Notes: a model not told the origin generated them from the letters alone. Positions 21,140 through 29,427 are shown, counted from the first letter of the stretch. The stretch is 42,152 nt of DNA from Herminiimonas sp. (GCF_030645555.1 NZ_JAUSME010000026.1:1-42152); one strand, 5' to 3'. Program-made: numbers and translations.

Positions 21140-21210
21140 TTACCACCCGCCGGGGCGATGAAAGCCGCTGGCCGGATAAGCGGCGAAAGCCGGGGTCTGG
21201 TTTGGGCCGA

Positions 21211-21219
21211 TGTTATAAT
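21211..21219 (+). promoter_or_regulatory. extended -10 promoter for the glutathione transferase gene
   Basis: TGTTATAAT is a perfect extended -10 (TGn plus TATAAT), about 30 nt before the ATG. No good -35 is seen, as expected for extended -10 promoters. Confidence 0.6.
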
Positions 21220-21248
21220 CGCGTTCCAAATTTCGACTTAAAGCATCT

Positions 21249-21857
21249 ATGAAACTGATTGGTTCTCTCGCCAGCCCTTATGTGCGCAAAGTACGTGTAG
21301 TGATGCTGGAAAAAAAGATCGAGTACGATTTTGTTCTTGAGAATGTGTGGGCGCCCGACACTATGATTCAGGAATCCAATCCGCTGGGAAAAGTGCCATG
21401 CCTGATCATGGAAGACGGCGGCGCGATGTTCGATTCGCGCGTGATCGTTGAATATCTGGATACGCTGACGCCGGTCGGCAAGCTGATACCGCCGAATGGC
21501 CGCGAACGCGCCGAAGTCAAATCCTGGGAAGCGCTGGCCGATGGTGTGGCCGATGCGGCGATGCTGCTGCGCCTTGAACATACCCTGCGTCCTGCCGAGC
21601 AGCGTAGCCCAGACTGGATCGCCCGCCAGAAGTCGAAAATCGATGCCGGCTTGAAGGCGATGTCGGTGGGTTTGAAAGATACCGCATTTTGTGCCGGCAA
21701 TCAGTACACGCTGGCCGATGTGGCGGTCGGTTGCACGCTCGACTGGCTATCCTTCCGTTTCCCGGAAATCAAATGGCGGGATGAATATCCGAACCTGGAA
21801 AGACTGCTGGAGAAATTGTCCGAGCGGCCATCGTTCAAGGAAACGCAGCCTAAATAA
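21249..21857 (+). CDS. glutathione S-transferase family protein
   Basis: The 202-aa protein has the N-terminal thioredoxin-like domain (KLIGSLASPYVRKVRV, NPLGKVPCLIMEDG with the cis-proline, FDSRVIVEYLDTL) and an all-helical C-terminal domain with YTLADVAVGCTLDWL. This resembles the YibF-like bacterial GST group. The catalytic residue is probably the Ser near position 9. The substrate is unknown. Monocistronic, ended by a terminator. Confidence 0.9.
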   Translation: MKLIGSLASPYVRKVRVVMLEKKIEYDFVLENVWAPDTMIQESNPLGKVPCLIMEDGGAMFDSRVIVEYLDTLTPVGKLIPPNGRERAEVKSWEALADGVADAAMLLRLEHTLRPAEQRSPDWIARQKSKIDAGLKAMSVGLKDTAFCAGNQYTLADVAVGCTLDWLSFRFPEIKWRDEYPNLERLLEKLSERPSFKETQPK

Positions 21858-21872
21858 GCTGCGGAGCAAATA

Positions 21873-21902
21873 AAAAGGGACGCTGTGTGCGTCCCTTTTT
21901 TA
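21873..21902 (+). terminator. bidirectional intrinsic terminator between GST and bfr genes
   Basis: AAAAAGGGACGC and GCGTCCCTTTTT flank a TGTGT loop. A-run and T-run on both sides allow it to end both the GST transcript and the convergent bfr transcript. Confidence 0.9.
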
Positions 21903-21941
21903 CGTCCGCCTGGCCAGTATGCGCCAGGGAAATTGCTGGAA

Positions 21942-22415
21942 TTATTCGCCCGCCATTTGCGTTTGCAGATAATTCTGTATACCGACTTTACCTATCAGGT
22001 CGAGTTGCGTTTCCAGCCAGTCTATGTGTTCTTCAGTATCGTCGAGTATGTGCTGGAACAATTCGCGCGAGACATAATCGCCGCTTGCTTCGCATGCGGC
22101 TATGCCTTCTTTCACGGTTTTTTGCGCGGCGACTTCCAGCTTCAAATCACAACCCAGCATTTCCTCTGTATTCTCGCCTATCATCAACTTGTGCAGTAAC
22201 TGCACATTAGGCAAGCCATCCAGCATCAGGATGCGGTCTATCAGTTTGTCGGCGTGTTTCATTTCGCCGATTGATTCTTCGTATTCCTTTTTCGCAATCT
22301 TTTCTAAGCCCCAGTGCTTGTACATGCGTGCATGCAGGAAGTACTGATTGATGGCGCTGAGTTCGTTGGTGAGCTGCGCATTGAGCAGCTTGATGATTTT
22401 GTTGTCACCTTTCAT
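21942..22415 (-). CDS. bfr: bacterioferritin
   Basis: Bacterioferritin is a 24-subunit heme-containing iron store. From the ATG at 22415 (GAGG 6 nt upstream) it has 157 aa. The diiron and heme residues fall in the known places: Glu18, Glu51, Met52 (heme axial ligand) and His54, with the later EEHIDWLE motif for the second half of the diiron site. The upstream 17 codons in the ORF track are not part of the family. It has its own promoter and lies downstream of the exbD terminator. Confidence 0.96.
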   Translation of the reverse strand: MKGDNKIIKLLNAQLTNELSAINQYFLHARMYKHWGLEKIAKKEYEESIGEMKHADKLIDRILMLDGLPNVQLLHKLMIGENTEEMLGCDLKLEVAAQKTVKEGIAACEASGDYVSRELFQHILDDTEEHIDWLETQLDLIGKVGIQNYLQTQMAGE

Positions 22416-22498
22416 GGGGGCCTCGTCAGTGATGTGGGTATGGCTGGTCTGGTGGGCGTCGTTCAAGAGCAGACGCGTCCGGCCAGCAGCGAGCGTTC

Positions 22499-22526
22499 AT
22501 GATAGCGCAGCTATGCTAATAAGCAA
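22499..22526 (-). promoter_or_regulatory. likely bfr promoter
   Basis: On the minus strand TTGCTT (-35) and TATCAT (-10) are 16 nt apart, about 85 nt before the bfr ATG. It overlaps no obvious Fur box. Confidence 0.5.
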
Positions 22527-22542
22527 CTTGAAAAATCAGGCA

Positions 22543-22582
22543 AATAAAAACGCGCTGCGGCTGGTTGCCGGAGCGCGTTTCG
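22543..22582 (-). terminator. intrinsic terminator after exbD
   Basis: On the minus strand AAACGCGCT pairs with AGCGCGTTT across a 15-nt loop, followed by TTTATTTG. It ends the bfd-tonB-exbB-exbD operon just before the bfr promoter. Confidence 0.75.
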
Positions 22583-22624
22583 TTTACAAGGCTGGCCGCC
22601 ATCATGCGCGGCTGGCGCAGAACA

Positions 22625-23047
22625 TTACTTCTTGCCGGACGCTTCGGTAACAAAGCCCATTTTGCTCAAGCCGCCGGATTGCGCGGCGGCCATCACTTGC
22701 GCCACTTTTTCATACTGCGTGGTGCGCTCTGCGCGTAAATGCAATTCGGGCTGCGGCGTGGTTTTGGCGGCATCGGCTATGCGCGATTGCAATTGCGACT
22801 CATCCAGCAATTCGCTATTCCAGTAAACCTTGCCTTCGGCATCGATGGACAGATTGATCGTTTGCGGCTTGACTTCATTCGGCTGGTTGGCAGCGCGCGG
22901 CAAATCGATCTTCACGCTGTGATTCATCACCGGGATGGTCATGATGAAGATGATCAGCAATACCAGCATCACGTCGACCAGCGGCGTGGTGTTGATCTCG
23001 GGATTGAAGTCGTCGTCCGCATCGGACAAGGAACCCATAGACATCAT
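22625..23047 (-). CDS. exbD: ExbD/TolR-family proton-channel subunit
   Basis: ExbD, with ExbB, harvests the proton gradient to energise TonB. The 140-aa protein has the cytoplasmic start with DFNPEINTTPLVDVMLVLLIIFIMT, containing the essential membrane aspartate (Asp25), and a periplasmic C-terminal domain. Its start codons (ATGATG) overlap the exbB stop, with GGAGG just upstream, so translation is coupled. The tonB neighbour favours ExbD over TolR. Confidence 0.93.
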   Translation of the reverse strand: MMSMGSLSDADDDFNPEINTTPLVDVMLVLLIIFIMTIPVMNHSVKIDLPRAANQPNEVKPQTINLSIDAEGKVYWNSELLDESQLQSRIADAAKTTPQPELHLRAERTTQYEKVAQVMAAAQSGGLSKMGFVTEASGKK

Positions 23048-23772
23048 GCACCTCCAACAACAACCAGTTTGGAGCCGCTGGCGCCAGGTGTATTGGTGTC
23101 GTTGGCGCGCGCGCCGGTGACGAACAATGCGTGCAGGTCGAAGCCGAATTTATTCATCTTGGCGATCAGGCTTTTATTCCCGCGCACCAGCGCGTTGTAG
23201 CCGAAGGTGGCCGGTATCGCCACTGCCAGACCGAGGGCCGTCATGATCAACGCTTCGCCCACCGGTCCGGCAACCTTGTCTATGCTGGCCTGGCCCGAAG
23301 TGCCGATTGCGACCAGTGCGTGATAGATGCCCCATACGGTGCCGAACAGGCCAACGAATGGTGCGGTCGAGCCTACCGATGCCAGCACGGCCATGCCGGT
23401 TTGCAGTTTGGCCGAAGTTTCATCGATGGCCTGGCGCAGCGACAGGGTGACCCAGTCGCTGACGGACAATTGATCGTGCAAATGGCCTTTGTGTGCTTCA
23501 TGGTGACGCATGGCGGCAGCGCCTGCTTCGGCAATCGCCGCAAACGGGTTTTCGGAGCCCAGTGTTGCGGTGCCTTCGGACAGGCTGGTTGCATCCCAGA
23601 ATTCATGGCCGGCGGCGCGCGCGGCGCGGCGATATTGCAGCAATTGCAGTGCCTTGGTGGCGATGACATACCACGATGCGATCGACATCGACACCAGCAG
23701 GATAGCTACACCCTTGGTGACGAAATCACCTTGCGACCACAAACTTTCCAAACCGTACGGACTGACTTCCAT
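23044..23772 (-). CDS. exbB: ExbB/TolQ/MotA-family proton-channel subunit
   Basis: The 242-aa protein has three membrane helices and the family core GSTAPFVGLFGTVWGIYHA (about 130-150) plus VAGPVGEALIMTALGLAVAIPA. AAGGAA precedes the ATG. It is between tonB and exbD, all on the minus strand, so ExbB is preferred to TolQ. Confidence 0.93.
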   Translation of the reverse strand: MEVSPYGLESLWSQGDFVTKGVAILLVSMSIASWYVIATKALQLLQYRRAARAAGHEFWDATSLSEGTATLGSENPFAAIAEAGAAAMRHHEAHKGHLHDQLSVSDWVTLSLRQAIDETSAKLQTGMAVLASVGSTAPFVGLFGTVWGIYHALVAIGTSGQASIDKVAGPVGEALIMTALGLAVAIPATFGYNALVRGNKSLIAKMNKFGFDLHALFVTGARANDTNTPGASGSKLVVVGGA

Positions 23773-23784
23773 GATGATTCCTTC

Positions 23785-24471
23785 TTATTTACTTAAGGTG
23801 AAATTGATAGGCACGATGGCATAGGCTGGAGTTGGTTTCCCATCCTCCAGATAAGGCTTGAACAATGCGCGCATCACGGCATCCCGTGCTGCATCGTCCA
23901 TGCGCAAAGAGCCCGATGATTTTTGCACTTCAACTTTTTCGGCGCGGCCTTTTTCATTGATCAGCACGCGCAGCGTGACGGTTCCTTCATTGCCCATGCG
24001 CGCATCCAGCGGCGGATATACCGGACGCGGTGCATTGATGTAGGAAACGCCGGAAATTGTTTTGGGCGTGGCAGCAGCGGTTGAGGCGGCAGGTGCTGAT
24101 GGCGCGGCAGCTGCCGGTGGTTCTTTCGATTCCTGTGCCGGTGCGGCTGTTTCAGTAATCGCCTGCGGCGATGGCGCTGCCGTCACGACCGGGCGCGGCG
24201 TCGGTTGTGTAATCTGTTTTTTCACCACCGGCACGGTTTTCGGTTCGGCGGCCTGCGGCCTCGGTTGTGGTGCAGGTTCTTCTGTAATGAAGCTGGCAAA
24301 TATCTCTGTCGGCAAGGCCTTGGCGACTTGATGCACCAGACCGCTGCGCAACGCATAAAACAGTCCGATATGCAGCGCGATGATCGCGATCAGCGGGCCG
24401 TATCGTTTGAGCATTTGTGACAGGAGCGGCGGTAAAAGCGGAGCTGACGACGGAATCGATGTTGCATTCAT
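23785..24471 (-). CDS. tonB: energy transducer TonB
   Basis: TonB spans the periplasm and opens outer-membrane receptors for iron complexes. The 228-aa protein has one N-terminal membrane helix (about 25-43, GPLIAIIALHIGLFYAL), a Pro/Ala-rich linker (about 60-145) and a C-terminal domain with YPPLDARMGNEGTVTLRVLINEKG. It is 7 nt downstream of bfd and 12 nt upstream of exbB, so it is in the same operon. Confidence 0.93.
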   Translation of the reverse strand: MNATSIPSSAPLLPPLLSQMLKRYGPLIAIIALHIGLFYALRSGLVHQVAKALPTEIFASFITEEPAPQPRPQAAEPKTVPVVKKQITQPTPRPVVTAAPSPQAITETAAPAQESKEPPAAAAPSAPAASTAAATPKTISGVSYINAPRPVYPPLDARMGNEGTVTLRVLINEKGRAEKVEVQKSSGSLRMDDAARDAVMRALFKPYLEDGKPTPAYAIVPINFTLSK

Positions 24472-24478
24472 AAATTGC

Positions 24479-24694
24479 TTATGCGGCCAATGCGTTAGGG
24501 TGGAACATTATAGGTCGAGTTGGGCGTGCATCGGCAAGGCACTCGCGCAACACTTGTTTTGCACAGGAATGGCATTTGCCGCAGCAAGTGCCGACTTCGT
24601 ACTCTTCGCGCAATTCTGACATCGAGGTGACGCCGTCATCGACAGCCTGGCGAATTTTCCGTTCAGAAACATTGTTGCAAACACAAACGATCAT
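24479..24694 (-). CDS. bfd: bacterioferritin-associated [2Fe-2S] ferredoxin
   Basis: Bfd passes electrons to bacterioferritin so that stored iron is released as Fe(II). The 71-aa protein starts MIVCVCNNVSE and has the BFD-domain cysteines: Cys4, Cys6, and the second pair among Cys37, Cys38 and Cys41 (GTCCGKCHSC). The C-terminal part is slightly longer than in E. coli. It heads the tonB-exbB-exbD operon, which ties iron release to iron uptake. Confidence 0.94.
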   Translation of the reverse strand: MIVCVCNNVSERKIRQAVDDGVTSMSELREEYEVGTCCGKCHSCAKQVLRECLADARPTRPIMFHPNALAA

Positions 24695-24724
24695 CGATGT
24701 CCCTTGCCACTTTCTTTGTAGGTG

Positions 24725-24766
24725 AAAAACAAAAAAACGGTAGTACTTTTTTAGTATCCGATACCG
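24725..24766 (-). terminator. probable terminator after the hemP-linked gene
   Basis: On the minus strand CGGTA pairs with TACCG, with partial inner pairing, followed by TTTTTTTGTTTTT. The stem is short, but the long U-tract supports termination ahead of bfd. Confidence 0.5.
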
Positions 24767-24792
24767 CCTGCCGGTTTATTCGGCGGCTATCT

Positions 24793-25113
24793 TCAATTCA
24801 TCCGCGGTCCGGCAACCAGGCGTGTGAACAACTTGAACTTCTCCGGCTTGGGCATGGCCCGTTCCACCACCGCCGCCCACTGTTCCGATAACTGCAGGCA
24901 GGTCGCGCGCAATACCGGTGCCAGCTCGGGTAAATCTGCCAGCGCCTTCAAATGCCGCTCTATGACCGAGGCCAGTTTGATACACGAGTTACTTTCCTGG
25001 GTATTCGCGGTGTAATGCGACATCAAATGCAGCACGGCGGACACCAGCAACTCTGGTTGTGCCGGCGCTGCGTTTGGCTCTTGCAATGCCTGATCCATTT
25101 TTTCGCTTGCCAT
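24793..25113 (-). CDS. unknown 106-aa protein next to hemP
   Basis: I do not recognise the family. The ORF track starts at 25206, but an AGGAG with ideal spacing precedes the ATG at 25113, so I use that start. The first 20 residues are polar. The rest is helical, with SAVLHLMSHY, SNSCIKLASVIERHL and ATCLQLSEQWAAVVERAM, and it ends basic (KPEKFKLFTRL). Two cysteines and several histidines are present. Its position behind hemP and before the bfd-tonB operon suggests a role in heme or iron handling, which is inference only. Confidence 0.7.
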   Translation of the reverse strand: MASEKMDQALQEPNAAPAQPELLVSAVLHLMSHYTANTQESNSCIKLASVIERHLKALADLPELAPVLRATCLQLSEQWAAVVERAMPKPEKFKLFTRLVAGPRMN

Positions 25114-25228
25114 CAAACTCTCCTGGTCGGTCGCTTGGTTAGGCGGGCTGGCGTAGCGGTTTGCCGTTACGCGGGCTGGCTCGGTTGCATTGCTGCTGTT
25201 ACTCATGCGTGTTACTCGCGTATGTTAC

Positions 25229-25426
25229 TTATGCGGTCAAAATCAATTTGTTCAATTGCGTCAAACGCAGGCGGTAAATGCGGCCCTCGTGGGCGATTTC
25301 CACTTCGCGCATTTGTTGAAACAGATCGCGACTATTGATGCGTGTTACCGGCTGCCCGGTTGCCGCCTGATTGCGTGCGGAAAGGGAAGCATTTTCTTGC
25401 GCGTCACGTTGTGTCAGGATCGTCAT
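25229..25426 (-). CDS. hemP: hemin uptake protein HemP
   Basis: The 65-aa protein ends with the HemP/HmuP family pattern: INSRDLFQQMREVEIAHEG then YRLRLTQLNKLILTA. In rhizobia and Burkholderia members are needed for expression of heme-uptake genes. GAGG lies 6 nt before the ATG. No heme receptor or transporter gene is adjacent here, unlike in many genomes. A Fur-like site overlaps its promoter. Confidence 0.85.
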   Translation of the reverse strand: MTILTQRDAQENASLSARNQAATGQPVTRINSRDLFQQMREVEIAHEGRIYRLRLTQLNKLILTA

Positions 25427-25438
25427 GATCAGCCTCGC

Positions 25439-25494
25439 ATCTAAATGAGAACAATTCGTGTTTAGATTATTAGCTATTTAAATGGGGATTGCAA
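25439..25494 (-). promoter_or_regulatory. hemP promoter with Fur-like operator
   Basis: On the minus strand TTGCAA and TAATAA are 16 nt apart (-35 at 25489-25494, -10 at 25467-25472). Just downstream, the plus-strand reading AAATGAGAACAATTCGTGTTT resembles half of a Fur box (AATGAGAA), and it is framed by a perfect inverted repeat ATCTAAA/TTTAGAT (25439-25445, 25461-25467). Iron repression of hemP is plausible. Confidence 0.5.
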
Positions 25495-25567
25495 GTTTTT
25501 TCGTGCGGATTGGGTTTGGTAATGACTAAAAAGCCGGGATGGCTGACGATCAGGGCGATGAAAGTTG

Positions 25568-25593
25568 ACGGGCAGCTATTTTTAGCTGCCCGT
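25568..25593. other. perfect hairpin downstream of the FMN glutamate-synthase-like gene
   Basis: ACGGGCAGCTA and TAGCTGCCCGT are perfect 11-bp arms around TTTT. Neither strand has a following U-tract. It probably stabilises the mRNA end or stops transcription in a Rho-assisted way. Confidence 0.6.
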
Positions 25594-25622
25594 ATCACTG
25601 CTTTGTTGCGTATGGGGAAGGC

Positions 25623-27251
25623 TTAGTGGATAGGATGAAACGATCTTGCCTGTGCGATAGGCCAGTAGGTGCTGAACACTTCAGGCAATGCTGCGAGCGC
25701 TTTTGCGTCGCCTAGTAACTGGCCGGGAACGAGATAGGGCAGCAAGGCCGAGGCGAGTTTGACTTGATTGGCGGATACGCGACGCACCAAATGATGCGGT
25801 TTCAATTCCGATGGATGGCTCAGTCCTGCTGCGGCGATCAATTCTGCCAGCGCCTTCAAGGTGCTCTGATGGAAATTCGCCACGCGCTCAGCCTTGTCCG
25901 GCACCACCAGCGCGCGCTGGCGCAGCGTATCCTGCGTGGCGACGCCGGTCGGGCAGCGATCGGTGTGGCAGTTTTGCGATTGTATGCAGCCGAGCGCGAA
26001 CATGAAGCCGCGCGCCGAGTTGCACCAGTCTGCGCCGAGCGCCAGTGTGCGTGTGATATCGAAGGCGCTGATGATTTTGCCGGAAGCGCCTATCTTGACC
26101 TGGTCGCGCAAGTTGGCGCCGACCAGCGTGTCGTGCACCAGCAGCAGGGCTTCCTGCAAGGGCACGCCGACGTGATCGGAAAATTCAACCGGTGCCGCAC
26201 CAGTGCCGCCTTCACCGCCGTCGACGACTATGAAATCGGGCGTGATGCCGGTTTGCAGCATTGCCTTGACGATGCCGAAGAATTCCCATGGATGGCCGAT
26301 CGCCAGCTTGAAGCCGGTCGGTTTTCCACCCGACAGGGTGCGCAATTGATCGATGAACTGCAGCAGACTGATCGGCGTATCGAAGGCGGAATGCGAAGAG
26401 GGAGAAATGCAATCGATACCGACCGGTACGCCGCGCGCCGTGGCTATTTCTATCGATACCTTGGCGCCCGGCAGCATGCCGCCATGACCCGGCTTTGCGC
26501 CTTGCGACAGTTTGACCTCTATCATCTTGACCTGCGGCAGTTGCGCATTGATGGCAAATTTTTCCGCCGAAAAGCTGCCATCGTCATTGCGGCAACCGAA
26601 ATAGCCGGAGCCGATTTCCCACACCAGATCGCCGCCGGCCTCATGTGCATTGTCGGGCCGATGATAGCGGCTGATGCTGCCTTCGCCCGTGTCGTGCATG
26701 AAGCCGCCTTTTTGCGCGCCCTGGTTCAAGGCGCGTATCGCATTGGCTGACAGTGCGCCAAAACTCATCGCGGAAATATTGAATACGCTGGCTGAATAAG
26801 GCTGCGCCCGCTGCGCGCCTATCGTGATACGGAAATCGTGCGACGCTACTTTGGCCGGCACGATAGAGTGATTGATCCACTCATAATCGTTTTGATAGAC
26901 ATCCAGTTGCGTGCCGAATGGCCGTTTGTCTACCGCCTGCTTGGCGCGTTGATAAACCAGTGAACGCTGGTTGCGTGAAAACGGATTCGGTGCATCATCG
27001 TCTTCGAGAAAATACTGGCGCATTTCCGGCCGCACCGATTCGAGCAGGTAGCGAAAATGCGCGAGGATAGGATAGTTGCGCAGCAAGGCGCGCTTGGTCT
27101 GGCTGAGATCGGCTATGCCGACAGCCGTCAATGCGCCAGACAGAATCACCAGCCACCAGCCGGTATCCAGCAATAGCGCCAGTGGTAATGACAGTGCAAA
27201 AACAAAGCCGGCAATCACCAGTGCCAGATAACGTACAGGGAAATCGCGCAT
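25623..27251 (-). CDS. FMN-binding glutamate synthase family protein (GltB-like, membrane-anchored)
   Basis: From the ATG at 27251 (GGAG 6 nt upstream) the protein has 542 aa. Two N-terminal membrane helices (about 5-50) precede the FMN/TIM-barrel domain of glutamate synthase, with VVDGGEGGTGAAP and a [3Fe-4S] motif CIQSQNCHTDRCPTG. It lacks the glutamine amidotransferase domain and the C-terminal GXGXG helix of full GltB, so it is not itself a complete glutamate synthase. The physiological reaction of this family is uncertain. No gltD-like partner is adjacent. The 170 nt upstream separate it from mnmA. Confidence 0.9.
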   Translation of the reverse strand: MRDFPVRYLALVIAGFVFALSLPLALLLDTGWWLVILSGALTAVGIADLSQTKRALLRNYPILAHFRYLLESVRPEMRQYFLEDDDAPNPFSRNQRSLVYQRAKQAVDKRPFGTQLDVYQNDYEWINHSIVPAKVASHDFRITIGAQRAQPYSASVFNISAMSFGALSANAIRALNQGAQKGGFMHDTGEGSISRYHRPDNAHEAGGDLVWEIGSGYFGCRNDDGSFSAEKFAINAQLPQVKMIEVKLSQGAKPGHGGMLPGAKVSIEIATARGVPVGIDCISPSSHSAFDTPISLLQFIDQLRTLSGGKPTGFKLAIGHPWEFFGIVKAMLQTGITPDFIVVDGGEGGTGAAPVEFSDHVGVPLQEALLLVHDTLVGANLRDQVKIGASGKIISAFDITRTLALGADWCNSARGFMFALGCIQSQNCHTDRCPTGVATQDTLRQRALVVPDKAERVANFHQSTLKALAELIAAAGLSHPSELKPHHLVRRVSANQVKLASALLPYLVPGQLLGDAKALAALPEVFSTYWPIAQARSFHPIH

Positions 27252-27419
27252 TTCTTCTCCAGGCCAAATCCTTACTGCAGGGCGTATGTTCGCGGCACAG
27301 TGTACAACGGCGCGAGGAAATTTCCCTATCGGCAACTTGATCGGCAAGCAAAGTTTCGCCTGACAGTCATCAAGCGGGCGCGGCGCATGCAGTTTTATGG
27401 CGGGATAACAGTGCTCGTG

Positions 27420-28556
27420 TCAGCTTGCGGATGCGATGGAAGATGCAGTGATGATGCCGCCACCCAGGCATACATCGCCTTGATACAGGACCGCGGACTG
27501 TCCCGGCGTGACGGCCCATTGCGGTGTGTCAAAGCTGAGCGAGAAGCCATCGGCATGCGTGTGCTGCGTGCATGCGACATCGGCTTGCCGGTAGCGGGTT
27601 TTGGCAGACAGGTGTTCTTCAGTCGGCGGGCTGCCGGCTACCCAGCTCATTTGGCCAGCACTCAATTCCGACGACAGCAGCCATGGATGATCATGGCCTT
27701 GCACTATATAGAGTGTGTTGCTCGCGATGTCTTTGCGCGCAACATACCAGGGCTCGCTATTGCCGTCGGTATTCTTGTGCGTCTTCATGCCGCCCAGGCC
27801 TATGCCTTTGCGCTGGCCCAGCGTGTAGAAACTCAAGCCTACATGTTCGCCGACGATGACGCCTTCCGGGGTTTTCATCGGGCCGGGCTGGTAGGACAGG
27901 TAGCGATTCAGGAAATCGCGGAACGGGCGCTCGCCTATGAAGCAGATGCCGGTCGAATCCTTCTTGGCCGCGTTCGGCAACTTCAGTTGTTCAGCGATTT
28001 TGCGCACTTCAGTCTTGCGGATTTCGCCTAGCGGGAACAGGGTTTTCGACAGTTGCACCTGATTCAGTCTGTGCAGGAAATAACTTTGATCCTTGCTGGC
28101 ATCGACTGCCTTCAGCAACTCGACCTGGCCGGCGTTTGCGCCGGACGTGACCTGACGCACACGCGCATAGTGGCCGGTCGCGATCATGTCGGCGCCTAGC
28201 AGCATCGCGTGGTCGAGGAAAGCCTTGAACTTGATTTCGGCATTGCACAGCACATCGGGATTGGGTGTGCGGCCAGCCTGGTATTCGCGCAGGAATTCGG
28301 CAAATACGCGATCCTTGTATTCCGCTGCAAAATTGACGGCTTCGATGTCGACGCCGACCACATCGGCCACGCTGACGGCATCTATCCAGTCCTGGCGGGT
28401 CGAGCAGTATTCGGAATCGTCGTCATCTTCCCAGTTTTTCATGAACAGGCCGATCACTTCATAGCCTTGTTCCTTCAGCAGCCAGGCGGAAACCGACGAA
28501 TCGACGCCGCCAGACATGCCGATGACGACACGCTTTTTAGTTGTGTCTTTATTCAC
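27420..28556 (-). CDS. mnmA: tRNA-specific 2-thiouridylase
   Basis: MnmA thiolates uridine-34 of Lys, Glu and Gln tRNAs. The 378-aa protein has the PP-loop SGGVDSS (about 15-21) and both catalytic cysteines: Cys104 ([10 protein letters not shown]) and Cys205 ([11 protein letters not shown]). The start is GTG, with GAGG 6 nt upstream inside nudJ; the two genes overlap by 8 nt. The nudJ-mnmA order matches E. coli. Confidence 0.96.
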   Translation of the reverse strand: MNKDTTKKRVVIGMSGGVDSSVSAWLLKEQGYEVIGLFMKNWEDDDDSEYCSTRQDWIDAVSVADVVGVDIEAVNFAAEYKDRVFAEFLREYQAGRTPNPDVLCNAEIKFKAFLDHAMLLGADMIATGHYARVRQVTSGANAGQVELLKAVDASKDQSYFLHRLNQVQLSKTLFPLGEIRKTEVRKIAEQLKLPNAAKKDSTGICFIGERPFRDFLNRYLSYQPGPMKTPEGVIVGEHVGLSFYTLGQRKGIGLGGMKTHKNTDGNSEPWYVARKDIASNTLYIVQGHDHPWLLSSELSAGQMSWVAGSPPTEEHLSAKTRYRQADVACTQHTHADGFSLSFDTPQWAVTPGQSAVLYQGDVCLGGGIITASSIASAS

Positions 28557-29034
28557 CGAAGACCTCGTAGACCGATGGATGCGTGGCCAGCAGCGATAGC
28601 GGCGCGCGCTTGCCGGCCAGATAGTCGTCTACGCGTTGCAATACGGAAGGGCTGCGGTGTTTTTCCTGGCAGGCGACCAACTCGTCGTAGCTCATCCAGA
28701 CCGCGCGTATGATGCCGACGTCCAGCGGCTGATCGTGCCTGGCGCCGACTTCGCCGCAAAAGGTGAAGCTCAAATAGGTGACGTCATGCCCGGTGCGGGC
28801 CGAAAGGTAGCGCGACATATACATGCCCACCAGCGCGGTGGGCGTGAAGTCATGTGCGGTTTCTTCCAGGGTTTCGCGCACTACGGCTTGTTCCAGCGAC
28901 TCTTGCGGATCCAGATGGCCGGCCGGCTGGTTAAAGCGTATGCCGTCGCTGGTTTCTTCTTCGACCAGCAAGAATTGGCCATCGCGCTCGATGACTGCTG
29001 CAACAGTGACAGATGGTTTCCAGATGTAGGGCAT
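28549..29034 (-). CDS. nudJ: Nudix hydrolase, NudJ-like
   Basis: The 161-aa protein carries a Nudix box [25 protein letters not shown] (about 38-62); the usual Gly near the end is Ala, so RETLEET is intact but the following GU pair reads AH. NudJ hydrolyses nucleoside and thiamine diphosphates in E. coli. The overlap with mnmA (GTGAATAA) and the typical start [15 protein letters not shown] support the assignment. Confidence 0.88.
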   Translation of the reverse strand: MPYIWKPSVTVAAVIERDGQFLLVEEETSDGIRFNQPAGHLDPQESLEQAVVRETLEETAHDFTPTALVGMYMSRYLSARTGHDVTYLSFTFCGEVGARHDQPLDVGIIRAVWMSYDELVACQEKHRSPSVLQRVDDYLAGKRAPLSLLATHPSVYEVFGE

Positions 29035-29151
29035 ATGGGCTCTCGGAATAGGCCGCTATTCTAGCGCGCACGGCAGAAAGTTGCCGGCAATGTTTCCCCA
29101 GCAGAAAATGTTGTAAAAAATGAGTAAGGTCAAGATTGCGCATTTTTGCCT

Positions 29152-29180
29152 TTGCTAAGGTGGGCATTTAGCTTTATGCT
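29152..29180 (+). promoter_or_regulatory. candidate panD promoter
   Basis: TTGCTA (29152-29157) and TATGCT (29175-29180) are 17 nt apart. Transcription would start near 29187 and give a leader of about 240 nt before panD. Confidence 0.4.
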
Positions 29181-29224
29181 TATCGGTTCGTTGCTCTAAC
29201 GGAAGCCGACGAAAAGCGCGCCTA

Positions 29225-29402
29225 CCCTGGTTAAGCCGGATAGCGCGATCGCCCGATGGATCGGCGCGAATTCTTCTGCAGCTGTAAAAACATCAGATAC
29301 AGGGATGATAGTTATCCTGCTTTAGACCGGTGGAAGCCGCTGGTCCAGGGAAAATACATAAATAATTGATTTGCCTTCGCCGCGTTTAGGCGTTGAGGCA
29401 AA
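29225..29402 (+). promoter_or_regulatory. possible structured RNA leader of panD
   Basis: This 393-nt gap (29035-29427) holds no gene. CCCTGG (29225-29230) can pair with CCAGGG (29345-29350), closing a region with inner hairpins: GCGCGATC with GATC-G-GCGC (29243-29267) and CAGGGAT with ATCCTG (29300-29319, one bulge). A further hairpin TTTGCCT/AGGCAAA (29370-29402) precedes the panD ribosome binding site. I match it to no known riboswitch class. Confidence 0.35.
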
Positions 29403-29427
29403 GGTTTGAACACGGAATGGAAGAAAC

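Noticed and set aside
24695-24792. Fur box before bfd
   Set aside because: I looked for a match to the 19-bp Fur consensus on both strands and found none convincing.
25764-26750. 328-aa plus-strand ORF inside the glutamate-synthase-like gene
   Set aside because: Antisense shadow of a gene with clear FMN and iron-sulfur motifs.
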